A stretch of DNA of 41,394 bases from an uncultured Opitutia bacterium (GCA_903902745.1 CAIUWA010000038.1:1-41394); one strand, 5' to 3'; positions 24,419 through 34,510 are shown, counted from the stretch's first letter. Translations and numbers: made by a program. Notes: generated from the letters alone by a model not told the origin.

Positions 24419-26605
24419 ATGGGATCTGTGTTTTCTCCACGGCTAAGCACGCAAAAAAACCCAGCGACCTTACTTACCCTGGCCGCCGCAGCCTGGCTGC
24501 TGGCAATGCCTTTCGCGGCCGCCGCGACGGAGTCCCCGGAGTCGCGCGATTGGCCGGTCTGGAACGGCAATGCCAGCGGCGACCATTATTCCCCGCTGGC
24601 GCAGATTGACCGCCAGAACGTCGCCGGGCTGCGGGTCGCGTGGACCTTCGACACCGGGGAGGAGGGCGGCCTGGAGACCAACCCGCTCGTCATTGCCGGC
24701 GTGGTCTACGCCAACACGCCCAGCCGCAAGGTCGTCGCACTCGATGCCGTTTCCGGCCGGCTGCTCTGGAAATTCGATTCCGGCGTCCCTGGGGTCGGCC
24801 CAGTCCGGGCCGTGACCTACTGGACGGACGGCCGTGAGCGCCGGATTTTCGCCGGGGTGAACAATTTCCTCTACGCGCTCGACGCGGCCGATGGAAAGCC
24901 CGTCGCGCAGTTTGGCGAAGGCGGCCGGATCGATCTGCGCAAGGACCTCGGCCGGGACTACCGCACGCAATCGATTACGCTGACCAGCCCGGGAGTAATT
25001 TATAAGGACCTCATCATCGTCGGCGGCCGCGAGCCGGAAGACCATCCCGCGCCGCCCGGTGATATCCGGGCCTACGACGTGCGGACCGGGGCGCTGCGCT
25101 GGACGTTTCACACGATCCCGCATCCCGGTGAATTCGGCGACGGCACCTGGCCGAAGGGCGCCTGGACCAACGCCGGCTCCGCCAACAACTGGGCCGGCAT
25201 GGTGGTGGATGTGGAGCGCGGCATTGTCTACGCGCCCACCGGCTCGGCCGTGCCCGACTGGTACGGTGGCGACCGCGTGGGCGACAATCTGTTTGCCAAC
25301 AGCCTGCTCGCCCTCGAAGCGGCGACCGGAAAGCGCCTCTGGCATTTTCAGGCGGTGCATCATGATTTGTGGGACTTCGATTTTCCGGCGCCGCCGGTGC
25401 TGCTGACGGTCACGAGCGGCGGCAAACGCGTCGATGCCGTGGCGCAGACCACCAAGTCGGGCCATGTCTTTCTCTTCGACCGGGTCACCGGCCAGCCGCT
25501 CTTTCCGATCAAGGAATCCAACTATCCCGCCAGCACCGTGCCGGGTGAAGCGACTTCCCCCACCCAGCCACTGCCAACGCTGCCCCTGCCGTTCACGCGA
25601 CAAGGCGTGACCGAGGACATCTTGACCACGCGGACTCCCGGGGCGCACGCGTGGGCGGTCCAGAAATTTCGGACCCTGGCGGGCGGAGGCGGCGGGCAAT
25701 TCGTCCCGCCGCGCCTCGACAAACTCATGGCCGCGCTCCCCGGCACCAACGGCGGTGGCGAATGGGGCGGACCGGCGGTCGATCCCACCAACGGCGTCCT
25801 CTACGTGAACGCCAACGAAACGCCGCGGCTCATCGGGCTCGTTCTCCCGCGTGCGCCGGCGAGCGCCGGGGAACGGGTCTATCAGCAAAGATGCAGCGCG
25901 TGTCACGGCCTCACCGGGGCGGGCGCCCCGCCGGACATCCCCGGCCTTGTGCCGCTCAATCCCGCGCTGACCGACCAAAAAATCGAGGAACTGGTCCACC
26001 AGGGGAAAGGCCGGATGCCGCCGGCCACCGACATCGATGCGATCTCGCTGCAGGCTGTGATCCGTTATCTGAAAGTCCTGCCCGCGCAAAGCACCGCCGC
26101 AGCCAACACGAAAAAAGCGCCTCCGGCCGCCGACGCCGAGGATGGCGACGGCGGAGCGTCCGAGGGCTCGCGCTACAAATCCTCCAAGGGCTTCTTTAAC
26201 GATCCGGAGGGCTACCCCGGCATCACGCCGCCCTGGGGCACGCTCAGCGCGATCGACATGAACACAGGGGAATATTTGTGGAAGATCCCGCTGGGCTATT
26301 ATCCGGAACTGGCCGCGAAAGGCCTGACCAATACCGGGAGCCTGAACTACGGCGGGCCGCTGGTGACCGGCGGCGGCCTGGTCCTCATCGCCGCCACGGC
26401 CTATGACCGGAAATTCCGCGCCTTCGACAGCCGAGACGGCAAGCAGCTCTGGGAAAGCGAGCTGCCGCTGCCCGGCCTCGCGACCCCCTCGACTTACGTG
26501 GTGAAGGGGAAGCAGTACGTCCTCATTGCGACAGGAGGAATCGGCGGCGGCGGCCAGTTCCGCGGGCGGACCGGCGGAATTTACGTGGCCTACACCCTGC
26601 CGTAG
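24419..26605 (+). CDS. PQQ-dependent dehydrogenase with inserted cytochrome c domain
   Basis: A 728-residue exported protein with a signal peptide (hydrophobic TLLTLAAAAWLLAMPFAAAA at about 18-37). The eight-bladed quinoprotein propeller is seen as repeated tryptophan-docking units such as RLLWKFDSG, GALRWTF, GKRLWHFQ and GKQLWESELP. A haem-binding CSACH is at residues 492-496, inside the propeller between later blades rather than at the C-terminus, followed by a charged linker to about residue 590. The layout resembles membrane-type glucose/sugar dehydrogenases with an embedded haem domain. Such enzymes oxidise sugars or alcohols in the periplasm and pass electrons on through the haem. The substrate is unknown and no PQQ biosynthesis gene is in the window. 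Confidence 0.9.
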   Translation: MGSVFSPRLSTQKNPATLLTLAAAAWLLAMPFAAAATESPESRDWPVWNGNASGDHYSPLAQIDRQNVAGLRVAWTFDTGEEGGLETNPLVIAGVVYANTPSRKVVALDAVSGRLLWKFDSGVPGVGPVRAVTYWTDGRERRIFAGVNNFLYALDAADGKPVAQFGEGGRIDLRKDLGRDYRTQSITLTSPGVIYKDLIIVGGREPEDHPAPPGDIRAYDVRTGALRWTFHTIPHPGEFGDGTWPKGAWTNAGSANNWAGMVVDVERGIVYAPTGSAVPDWYGGDRVGDNLFANSLLALEAATGKRLWHFQAVHHDLWDFDFPAPPVLLTVTSGGKRVDAVAQTTKSGHVFLFDRVTGQPLFPIKESNYPASTVPGEATSPTQPLPTLPLPFTRQGVTEDILTTRTPGAHAWAVQKFRTLAGGGGGQFVPPRLDKLMAALPGTNGGGEWGGPAVDPTNGVLYVNANETPRLIGLVLPRAPASAGERVYQQRCSACHGLTGAGAPPDIPGLVPLNPALTDQKIEELVHQGKGRMPPATDIDAISLQAVIRYLKVLPAQSTAAANTKKAPPAADAEDGDGGASEGSRYKSSKGFFNDPEGYPGITPPWGTLSAIDMNTGEYLWKIPLGYYPELAAKGLTNTGSLNYGGPLVTGGGLVLIAATAYDRKFRAFDSRDGKQLWESELPLPGLATPSTYVVKGKQYVLIATGGIGGGGQFRGRTGGIYVAYTLP

Positions 26606-26630
26606 CCCATTTCCGATCGGGTCGGAGTGC

Positions 26631-26717
26631 TTCACGCGAAGCCGCGAAGTTCGCGAAGGTCTTCCGAACCAAATCAAATCCGTTTCCTTCTTCGCGTAAT
26701 TTGCGGCTTCGCGTGAA
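26631..26717. repeat. Inverted repeat, GGTTCACGCGAAGCC family (copy 2)
   Basis: TTCACGCGAAGCCGCGAA (26631-26648) pairs with TTGCGGCTTCGCGTGAA (26701-26717) with one gap. It lies between the PQQ dehydrogenase and SRPBCC genes. Confidence 0.85.
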
Positions 26718-26834
26718 GCCTTCCCCCCTTGGAGGGGTCCGGACGATGTCAAACGGATAAAGCTCCGTTCCAATCCGAGCCGCGTTGGATTCGGCTTGTG
26801 AGCAAAGAATCCCGGGCATCATCAGCTTCATCCC

Positions 26835-27353
26835 ATGAAAACCGCCCTGATTGTCATCGCCGTCCTCGTCGGCCTGATCGTGCTCGCCGGCCTCGTGCTC
26901 TATTTCATCGGCCGCGGCCAGCCCGAGCGGCACACCGCCCGCCGCACGTTCACCGTGCCGCAGCCGCGCGCCGCGGTCTGGGCGGTGCTCACCGATTACG
27001 CTGCGATGCCGCAGTGGTGGCCGGCCGTGAAGGCCGTGCGAATGGAAAAGAAACCCACCGGCGAGGTCATCACCTGGAACAAGGACAGCCATGGCCGCGA
27101 GATCGGCTTCCGCACCAGGGAAGAGCAGGCGCCGGCCAGGCTCGTGCGCGAGATCACCGGTGACAACCTGCCCTTCGGTGGAATCTGGACCTACGAGCTG
27201 GCCGAGGAGAACGGCGTCACGCGCGTGACCCTGACCGAGGACGGCTTCATTCAGCCCCCGCTCTTCCGCGCCATCGCCCGCTATTTCATCGGGCTCGACG
27301 CGACGATGAAGGACTTCGAGAAATATTTCACCGCCCGGCTCGCGACCAAATAG
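26835..27353 (+). CDS. Membrane-anchored SRPBCC-domain protein
   Basis: A 172-residue protein. Residues 4-27 form a single membrane helix (ALIVIAVLVGLIVLAGLVLYFIG). The rest is a START/SRPBCC-like ligand-binding domain: FTVPQPRAAVWAVLTDYAAMPQWWPAVKAVR at its start, a central TYELAEENGVTRVTLTEDG strand pair and a C-terminal helix LDATMKDFEKYF. Family members bind hydrophobic ligands, but no ligand can be named. The N-terminus anchors the domain, probably with the cavity domain in the periplasm. Confidence 0.8.
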   Translation: MKTALIVIAVLVGLIVLAGLVLYFIGRGQPERHTARRTFTVPQPRAAVWAVLTDYAAMPQWWPAVKAVRMEKKPTGEVITWNKDSHGREIGFRTREEQAPARLVREITGDNLPFGGIWTYELAEENGVTRVTLTEDGFIQPPLFRAIARYFIGLDATMKDFEKYFTARLATK

Positions 27354-27370
27354 GGCCCCGGATCGGAATG

Positions 27371-27460
27371 GTTCACGCGAAGCCGCGAAGCTCGCGATGG
27401 GGTTTCCCCGGACTAAAAAAATCAGATTCTTCTTCGCGCTCTTCGCGGCTTCGCGTGAAC
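27371..27460. repeat. Inverted repeat, GGTTCACGCGAAGCC family (copy 3, perfect arms)
   Basis: GTTCACGCGAAGCCGCGAAG (27371-27390) and its exact reverse complement (27441-27460) form a perfect 20-bp stem around a 50-base spacer, between the SRPBCC and YHYH genes. Confidence 0.9.
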
Positions 27461-27514
27461 ATTCATAATCAGAATAGCGTAATCGCCCGACCAACGCGGG
27501 CGTCTCAACCAATC

Positions 27515-28456
27515 ATGAAGCCCCTCCAGTCAGCTTTCCTTCCCTTCATCCTCGCGGCGCTGGCCGCTCCGCTCGGCGCCCATCCGGATTACAACGCGAC
27601 CCACCGCATCGAGGTCACGCCGGTGCCCGCCACCGAGGCGCCGCCGGGACCGAACCAGGTCAGCATCACGATCGAGGGCGACCTGCGCGTGATCGTGTCG
27701 AACGGCCTGCCGGACCACACCACCGGACGTTTTCCCAACGCCGACAACCCCAACCGTATCAGCGCCCAGAGTTACCGCTTCACGATGCCGGCGAAGCCAG
27801 TGGCCGAGGTCCGCTCCACGCCGCTGCGGATGCAGCCGTTCGGCATCGCCATCAATGGCGTGCTCTTCGATCCCGGCACCGCCGAGTACTGGCAGGACGA
27901 CCGTGGCTCCGGCTGGCACTACGATGCCAAGGGCGACGCCTTCTCCCTCGGACTCGACGCCAACAATGCGCATGTGCAGCCCAACGGCGCGTATCATTAC
28001 CACGGCATCCCGACCGCCCTGCTGGCCCGGCTGACCAAGGGCCAGCCCGCCATGACGCTGCTCGGCTGGGCCGCTGACGGCTTTCCCATCTACGGGGCGT
28101 GGGGCCACCGCACCGGCCCGGACGCCGCGAGCGAACTGGTGACGCTCAAGACCAGTTTCCGCCTGAAGAAAGGCATGCGTCCCACCAGCAACGGCCAGCC
28201 GGGCGGCGCGTACGACGGCAGCTTCGTCGAGGACTTCGAATACATCGCCGGCAGCGGCGATCTCGACGAATGCAGCGGCCGCTTCGGCGTCACGCCGGAA
28301 TTTCCCGCGGGCACTTTCTACTATGTGCTGACGTCCGACTTTCCCTTTGTGCCGCGCGCCTTCCGTGGCACGCCGGACAAAAGCTTTGCGCAGCGCGGCG
28401 GACCGGGTGGTCCCGGTGGCCCGGGCGGGCGGCGCGGGCCGCCGCCACCGCGGTAA
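27515..28456 (+). CDS. Secreted YHYH-domain protein
   Basis: A 313-residue exported protein with a signal peptide (MKPLQSAFLPFILAALAAPLGAH). The defining motif GAYHYHGIP occurs near residue 165, within a beta-rich core (VIVSNGLPDH, FGIAINGVLFDPGTAEYW, LLGWAADGFPIYGAWGH). The C-terminus is a Gly/Pro/Arg-rich tail. By family knowledge YHYH proteins are exported and of unknown function; metal binding by the His pairs is a guess. The start at 27515 was chosen because the longer frame from 27368 translates an inverted-repeat arm. Confidence 0.85.
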   Translation: MKPLQSAFLPFILAALAAPLGAHPDYNATHRIEVTPVPATEAPPGPNQVSITIEGDLRVIVSNGLPDHTTGRFPNADNPNRISAQSYRFTMPAKPVAEVRSTPLRMQPFGIAINGVLFDPGTAEYWQDDRGSGWHYDAKGDAFSLGLDANNAHVQPNGAYHYHGIPTALLARLTKGQPAMTLLGWAADGFPIYGAWGHRTGPDAASELVTLKTSFRLKKGMRPTSNGQPGGAYDGSFVEDFEYIAGSGDLDECSGRFGVTPEFPAGTFYYVLTSDFPFVPRAFRGTPDKSFAQRGGPGGPGGPGGRRGPPPPR

Positions 28457-28475
28457 ATCCCCGAACCGAGCGGAA

Positions 28476-28570
28476 GTTTCACGCAAAGGCGCGAGGTTTG
28501 CGAAGAAGAATCGGATTTTTGTTTTAGGTTCGGAAGAAATTCTTCGCGCCCTTCGCGGTTTCGCGTGAAC
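28476..28570. repeat. Inverted repeat, GGTTCACGCGAAGCC family (copy 4, diverged)
   Basis: GTTTCACGCAAAGGCGCGAGG at the left (from 28476, first 9 bases GTTTCACGC) pairs imperfectly with CTTCGCGGTTTCGCGTGAAC at 28551-28570. It lies between the YHYH and methyltransferase genes and is intermediate between the two CGCGAA and CGCAGAG repeat families. Confidence 0.75.
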
Positions 28571-28659
28571 CACTCCGAAATAAATTTCCCTTTCTTGTCG
28601 GGCGGCCAGCGGTCACATTGCCGGATACCAAACTTGCCCATGTTCCCACCCGGCCAGCC

Positions 28660-29445
28660 ATGAACCACCTCGACAAGGCCCGCCAGTGGCTCCGCGATCC
28701 GGGCGTTGAGATCGGCGCGTTCAAGACCCCGATCCCCGGCATCAAGCCAGTCTACGTCGACAAGTTCGCCGAGTTCGCGCACGAGAAATGCCTCGCCGAC
28801 TATTACGGCGAGGCCACCGCCCTGCCCTTCCGCGACAATTCGCTGAACTACGTGGCCTCGTCGCACGTCCTTGAGCATGTGGGCAATCCCGTGCTCGCCC
28901 TCGAGGAATGGTGCCGCGTCCTGCGGCCCGGCGGCATCATTTATCTCGTCGTGCCGGACAAGCGCTACACCTGGGATCACCATCGCGCGACCACGCCGGT
29001 CGCTCACCTGCTGGAGGATTACGCCCGGAAAACCACCGCGGCCGACGCCACGCACATCGACGACTTCGTGGACAACGTGGATTGGACGACCTTCAGCCCA
29101 ACCACGCCGCCGGAGCTCGTGCCGGTGAAAAAGGCCGAGGCCAAGGCGGGCTACCACAACGCCGCGCAGCAGGGCATCGAGATCAACATCCACTTCCACG
29201 TCTTCGAGCCGCCCTCGGTCATTGAACTGGTGTCGACCTTGAAGCAGCGGTTTCCCCAGCGCTTCAACTGGGAGCTCGTCGACTCGGCCGAGCGTTTTCC
29301 CGACGACAACCCGATCGGCTTTCTCGCCGTGATCAAGGTGCACAAGACCTGGCGGGACACCGCGGCCGCCTGGCTGCTCGAAAAGCGTTACCGCAAAGAC
29401 CCGCGCGCCATCCTGAGCGAAAGCGCCCGGTCGTTCGCCCCATAA
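28660..29445 (+). CDS. SAM-dependent methyltransferase (class I)
   Basis: A 261-residue protein. Motif I appears as VEIGAFKTPIPG, less Gly-rich than the usual GAGTG, followed by a YVDKF strand end. Post-I LPFRDNSLNYVASSHVLEHV matches the Methyltransf_11 pattern, and RVLRPGGIIYLVVPDKRYTWD is the familiar strand 5 region. The C-terminal part is His/Asp/Trp-rich and not recognised. Methyl acceptor unknown. The ATG at 28660 (MNHLDKARQWL) was chosen over a TTG at 28618. Confidence 0.82.
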   Translation: MNHLDKARQWLRDPGVEIGAFKTPIPGIKPVYVDKFAEFAHEKCLADYYGEATALPFRDNSLNYVASSHVLEHVGNPVLALEEWCRVLRPGGIIYLVVPDKRYTWDHHRATTPVAHLLEDYARKTTAADATHIDDFVDNVDWTTFSPTTPPELVPVKKAEAKAGYHNAAQQGIEINIHFHVFEPPSVIELVSTLKQRFPQRFNWELVDSAERFPDDNPIGFLAVIKVHKTWRDTAAAWLLEKRYRKDPRAILSESARSFAP

Positions 29446-29455
29446 TTATGGTGGA

Positions 29456-29552
29456 GTTTCGCGCAGAGGCGCAATCACGCCGATCAGGAACCGATCCTAC
29501 CAATTCCCAGGTATTGGATAGCCCTCTGCGCCTTCGTGCCTCTGCGCGAAAC
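29456..29552. repeat. Inverted repeat, GTTTCGCGCAGAG family (copy 2)
   Basis: GTTTCGCGCAGAGGCGCA (29456-29473) pairs with the right arm ending TGCCTCTGCGCGAAAC at 29552. It lies in the gap between the methyltransferase gene and trxB. Confidence 0.85.
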
Positions 29553-29642
29553 TTCTCCGCTGCAGGGATTGCCGCATAAAACGCGTCCAGCCCCTACTTT
29601 CCCCTTCCCAAGTGTGCTATCTTGCCGCTGAACTTAACCACC

Positions 29643-30593
29643 ATGTCCAGCCCCACCGTTGAAAACGTCGTCATCATTGGCACCGGCTGCGCCGGACTGA
29701 CCGCGGCCATCTACACCGGCCGGGCCAACCTCAACCCGCTCGTGCTGGAGGGTCCCCTCCCCGGCGGCCAGCTTACGACAACCAGCGAGGTGGAAAATTT
29801 TCCCGGATTCCCCGAGGGCGTCGACGGCTTCCAACTGATGGACAACCTGCGCAAGCAGGCCACCAAGTTCGGCACGCGCTTCGAGCAGGCGCTGGTGGAC
29901 CGGGTCGATTTCAACACGATGCCACGCCAGCTCATCGCGGGCGACCGCACGATTCTCGCCAAGTCCGTCATCATCGCGACCGGCGCCTCGCCGCGCATGA
30001 CCGGCATCCCCGGTGAAAAGGAACTCTACGGCGGCAAGGGCGTGACCACCTGCGCGACTTGCGACGGCGCGTTCTATCGCAAGATGGACGTCGCCGTCAT
30101 CGGCGGCGGCGACAGCGCCGCCGAGGAGGCGCTCTTCCTCACGCGTTTCGCGAGCAAGGTCTATCTCGTCCATCGCCGCGACTCGCTGCGCGCCTCGAAG
30201 ATCATGGCCGACCGCGCGATGTCGCACGAAAAAATCCAATGTGTGTGGGACAGCGTGCCCCTCGCCGTCGAGGGCGTGAAGGAAGGCGCCGTCAGCGGGC
30301 TCAAAATCCAGAACCTGAAGACCAACGCCGAATCCGTGCTCCCCGTGAAGGGCATCTTCGTGGCCATCGGCCATGTGCCGAACACGAAGGCGTTCGCCCC
30401 TCCACTCGAGGTTGACCACAACGGCTATTTCAAGCCCGACCATGGCTCGCACATCCGGACGAAGATCCCGGGCGTTTACGTTGCCGGCGACTGCGCTGAC
30501 CATGTGTACCGCCAGGCGATCACCGCCGCCGGCATGGGCTGCGCCGCCGCGATCGAGGCCGAGCGCTGGCTGGCCGGACACGAGGCCCGCTGA
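29643..30593 (+). CDS. trxB: Thioredoxin reductase
   Basis: A 316-residue flavoprotein. The FAD-binding [12 protein letters not shown] is at 13-24, the redox-active CATC at 137-140, NADPH-binding [12 protein letters not shown] near 152-163, [10 protein letters not shown], and the C-terminal FAD motif [23 protein letters not shown]. It reduces thioredoxin with NADPH in the cytoplasm. The ATG at 29643 was preferred to a TTG at 29622. The extra Cys18 in the first glycine motif (commonly Pro) is unusual but also seen in some homologues. Confidence 0.96.
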   Translation: MSSPTVENVVIIGTGCAGLTAAIYTGRANLNPLVLEGPLPGGQLTTTSEVENFPGFPEGVDGFQLMDNLRKQATKFGTRFEQALVDRVDFNTMPRQLIAGDRTILAKSVIIATGASPRMTGIPGEKELYGGKGVTTCATCDGAFYRKMDVAVIGGGDSAAEEALFLTRFASKVYLVHRRDSLRASKIMADRAMSHEKIQCVWDSVPLAVEGVKEGAVSGLKIQNLKTNAESVLPVKGIFVAIGHVPNTKAFAPPLEVDHNGYFKPDHGSHIRTKIPGVYVAGDCADHVYRQAITAAGMGCAAAIEAERWLAGHEAR

Positions 30594-30603
30594 ACGGTCC
30601 AGC

Positions 30604-30619
30604 CCCGCCCACTGGCGGG
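30604..30619 (+). terminator. Hairpin after trxB
   Basis: CCCGCC and GGCGGG form a perfect 6-bp stem with a CACT loop, 10 bp after the trxB stop. There is no T-run, so intrinsic termination is uncertain. Confidence 0.5.
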
Positions 30620-30969
30620 TTGCCTCATCAAGGCCCCGGCCGGCATTTTCCCTGCGCGCCCGCGCCTGCGCCAATCCCCGGCCCTCCAGGATTCCGAGAC
30701 ATGGCGGAAGATCGTCGGAAACCTTGGCTCGACCCGGGACGGGCAGCAGCGCCTGAGGGACACACGAAGGAAAGGGCCGGGCGTTCCATTCCGGGCTTAA
30801 ATTGCCCGCAATGCGGCCGATAGGAGGGGAGGTGATCCTCCTCTCCCACCACCGCCACAGCATTCCAGCCTTTCTCCGCTCACTCCGGCGGCGGACCGGG
30901 GCGGTGCCCTGTCCCGGCCCCTCGGTCCCAGGGGTAATCCCCGGGTGATTTTCCGTCCGTCCCCGTCCC
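30620..30969. other. Gene-poor stretch before the signalling operon
   Basis: No convincing gene is seen in these 350 bp. A hairpin GGAGGGGAGG-TGAT-CCTCCTCTCC lies at 30823-30846 with one mismatch. A short frame ending NCPQCGR at 30823 has a suggestive Cys pair, but it is Pro/Gly/Ala-rich and ends abruptly, so it is not called. The promoter of the kinase operon should be here, but no box can be assigned. Confidence 0.45.
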
Positions 30970-32108
<1,139 letters not shown>

Positions 32109-32112
<4 letters not shown>

Positions 32113-32516
32113 ACTTCACCGGCACCATCCTGCTCGTCGACGACGAGCCCCACATCCGCCAGTTCATCGGCCATCTGCTCCGCCGGACCGGCACCCCCCT
32201 ACTCTTCGAGGCCGGCAGCGGCGAGGAGGCGCTGGAGATGCACCAGCGCGAACGCCCGGACCTCATCCTCCTCGACATCAACATGCCGGGACTGACCGGG
32301 ATCGAGACGCTCGGCCAGCTCCGGGCCGCCGAACCGGAATGCATCGTCGTCATGCTGAGTTCCCTCGCCAGCCGCCAGATGGTCGAGGAGGCCCTCGCCC
32401 TCGGCGCGGCCGGCTACATCCGAAAGGATACGCCCAAGGACGAGATCCTCGCCACCCTTACCGAAATCATCGCGCGCTGCTGCGAGGCCGCCAATCCCGC
32501 CGAACCCGCGCCATGA
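32109..32516 (+). CDS. Single-domain response regulator
   Basis: A 135-residue receiver with no output domain: LLVDDEPHIRQF, phospho-acceptor Asp56 in LILLDINMPGLTG, VMLSSLAS and Lys106 in GYIRKDTPKDE. The start is TTG at 32109, overlapping the kinase stop by 4 bases, and the stop overlaps the next ATG by 4 bases. It is the likely phosphate acceptor of the adjacent kinase and, lacking a DNA-binding domain, may act by protein contact, perhaps on the products of the two following genes. Confidence 0.92.
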
Positions 32517-32710
32517 ACGCCGAAACCAACCCCGGCCACCCCCCCGCCGCGGCGGTCATCGCCGAGGTCCGCTACTCCCTCACGGCCATGCTGGAGGAAC
32601 TCAAGGTCGAGCGCTCTGCCAGCACCTTCGCCATGGAGAAATTCAGCCAGTCCGAGATCAACAAGCTGTTCAAGGCCCGCGCCCCACGCCATGCCAAGCG
32701 TCAAAAATAG
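32513..32710 (+). CDS. Unrecognised 65-residue protein between receiver and PilB/GspE genes
   Basis: The ATG at 32513 overlaps the receiver stop as ATGA, and the stop overlaps the next gene by 20 bases. This packing argues strongly that it is real. The sequence has a helical middle (VIAEVRYSLTAMLEELKVER) and a basic C-terminus (KLFKARAPRHAKRQK). No signal peptide, membrane helix or metal motif is present. I do not recognise the family. Position suggests an adaptor or regulator linking the receiver to the secretion/pilus ATPase. Confidence 0.65.
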   Translation: MNAETNPGHPPAAAVIAEVRYSLTAMLEELKVERSASTFAMEKFSQSEINKLFKARAPRHAKRQK

Positions 32711-34397
32711 GAGCTTCGTCGACCGCGTCCTGCGGCTGCCCGGCTTTCGCGCCCAGGAGGATCTCGCCCGTTTCGCGGAAAAGCACGGCGACGGACTCGA
32801 CCTGGTCCAGGCGGTGATCGACGAAAAAATCCTGCCCAAGGAAGACGCCTGCCGCCACTGGGCCGACTCCCTGGGCGTGGCCTACGTGGATCCCTTTGCC
32901 TCCATCATCACCGACGAGGCCGTCCAGAAAATCCCGGCCGAGATCGCCCGGAAAACCCGTGTCATCGGGCTCTATGAGATCAACGACGTGCTCACCGTGG
33001 CCATGGCCGAACCGGGCGACACCGGCCTCATCAAGCGCCTCGGCCAGATCACCGGGATCCCGGTCAGCCCGGTGTTTGCCCTGCCGAAGGAAATCGAGGA
33101 CGCGATCGCCATCCACTACTGCACCGACAAGAACCTGGAGGAGAGCATGGTTGAACTCGGGCGCTCCAGCCTCTTCGACCTGCCCGACCAGGCCGCCGAC
33201 AAGCTCGCCGTGCTGGCCGAGAACAACGCGCTCGCCCAGCTCCTCGACGACATCATCTTCTTCGGCCTCCGCGAGCGGGCGACCGACATCCACATCGAGG
33301 CGCAGGAAAAGCAGTCCCGCATCCGCTTCCGGATCGACGGCAACCACCGGGAAATCCTCACCTATCCGCGCAAGATCCACCGCGCCCTGATCTCGCGGGT
33401 GAAAATCCTCAGCGAGCTCAACATTGCCGAGATGCGCTTTCCGCAGGACGGCCGCTTCTCCCTGCCGGTCGGACACCAGACCGCCAATTTCCGCGTCTCC
33501 ACCATCCCCTCCGCCTACGGCGAGAAGATCGTCATCCGCATCCTCGCGATGTCCGGCAAGAAGACGATCCAGACCCTGGAAAAGATGATGATCTCCCAGA
33601 CGGTGCTGCAGCCGTTCAAGCGGCTGATCAAGAACCCGAGCGGCATCATCTTCGTCACCGGCCCCACCGGCTCGGGCAAGACCACGACCCTTTACGCCGC
33701 ACTTCACGAGATCAACACGCCGGGGGTCAACATCTCCACCATCGAGGACCCGATCGAGATGCAGCTCGAGGGCATCAACCAGAGCCAGACCAACGCCCAC
33801 ATCGATCTCAAGTTCGCCACCGTCCTCCGCGCCCTGCTGCGGCAGGATCCCGACGTGATCCTCATCGGCGAAATCCGCGACCTCGAGACCGCAAAGATCG
33901 CCACCGAGGCCGCGCTGACGGGCCATGTCGTGTTCGCCACGCTGCACACCAACACCGCCGCCCAGGCCATCGTCCGGCTGATCGAGATCGGCGTCGCCCC
34001 CTACATGGTCGCGCCCTCCATCATCGGCGTGCTCGCCCAGCGCCTCGCCGCCCGCATCTGCGACAACTGCAAGGAGGCCTATTATCCTCCACGCGCCACC
34101 CTCGAGAAATATTTCAGCGACGAGGACATGGCCGACGTCCCGTTCTTCCGCGGACGCGGCTGCCCGGCCTGCCGCGGCACCGGCTACAAGGGCCGCATCG
34201 CCTTCCACGAGCTCGTGCTCATCACCGAGGAAATCCGCACCCTCATCAGCGAGGGCCGAAGCGCGCAGGAAATCACCCGCGCCGCCGCCCGCGTCGGCTA
34301 CAAGTCCCTGCGCTACGACGGCCTGAAGAAGGTGCTGCTCGGCCTGACGACCATCGAGGAGATCGAGGAAAACACGGCCTTGGAACTGGACGTCTAG
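32691..34397 (+). CDS. PilB/GspE-family secretion ATPase
   Basis: A 568-residue type II secretion / type IV pilus assembly ATPase. An N-terminal GspE-N domain (about 1-150) precedes the ATPase core, with DIHIEAQEK, FPQDGRFSL, Walker A GPTGSGKTTT (about 324-333), the Asp-box STIEDPIE, Walker B VILIGEIRDLETA and the His-box TGHVVFATLHTNTA. The zinc tetracysteine is present as CDNC near 457 and CPAC near 491. It powers pilus extension or pseudopilus assembly at the inner membrane. The start at 32691 lies inside the previous gene. Whether it serves a pilus or a secretion system cannot be told, as no other pilus gene is in the window. Confidence 0.93.
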   Translation: MPSVKNRSFVDRVLRLPGFRAQEDLARFAEKHGDGLDLVQAVIDEKILPKEDACRHWADSLGVAYVDPFASIITDEAVQKIPAEIARKTRVIGLYEINDVLTVAMAEPGDTGLIKRLGQITGIPVSPVFALPKEIEDAIAIHYCTDKNLEESMVELGRSSLFDLPDQAADKLAVLAENNALAQLLDDIIFFGLRERATDIHIEAQEKQSRIRFRIDGNHREILTYPRKIHRALISRVKILSELNIAEMRFPQDGRFSLPVGHQTANFRVSTIPSAYGEKIVIRILAMSGKKTIQTLEKMMISQTVLQPFKRLIKNPSGIIFVTGPTGSGKTTTLYAALHEINTPGVNISTIEDPIEMQLEGINQSQTNAHIDLKFATVLRALLRQDPDVILIGEIRDLETAKIATEAALTGHVVFATLHTNTAAQAIVRLIEIGVAPYMVAPSIIGVLAQRLAARICDNCKEAYYPPRATLEKYFSDEDMADVPFFRGRGCPACRGTGYKGRIAFHELVLITEEIRTLISEGRSAQEITRAAARVGYKSLRYDGLKKVLLGLTTIEEIEENTALELDV

Positions 34398-34426
34398 CCC
34401 GGCGCGGAGCGGAGTCCACGCACTAC
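34398..34426. repeat. Half copy of the GTAGGGCGCGG inverted repeat
   Basis: CCCGGCGCGGAGCGGAGTCC and the following ACGCACTAC match the right arm of the repeats at 6269-6297 and 12435-12505, beginning directly after the ATPase stop. No left arm is seen. Confidence 0.7.
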
Positions 34427-34510
34427 CGGGCCTGCATTTTTAAGAATCGGCCTCAGGTACAGCTGAACCGAGGATTGCATCGGTCTCGGCCCATCCTCTA
34501 AACGATCCGG

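Noticed and set aside
24470-26773. Open frame of 767 codons antisense to the PQQ dehydrogenase gene
   Set aside because: Arg/Gly/Ala/Val-rich with no recognisable motif; the other strand has a complete signal-peptide quinoprotein. It is a high-GC shadow.
27368-27514. N-terminal extension of the YHYH protein beginning MVHAKPRSS
   Set aside because: The codons translate the arms of an inverted repeat; the same MVHAKPR peptide appears wherever this repeat arm occurs in that frame.
30620-30823. Short frame ending NCPQCGR
   Set aside because: The Cys pair hints at a zinc ribbon, but the rest is Pro/Gly/Ala-rich and the frame stops just after the motif; no support as a gene.
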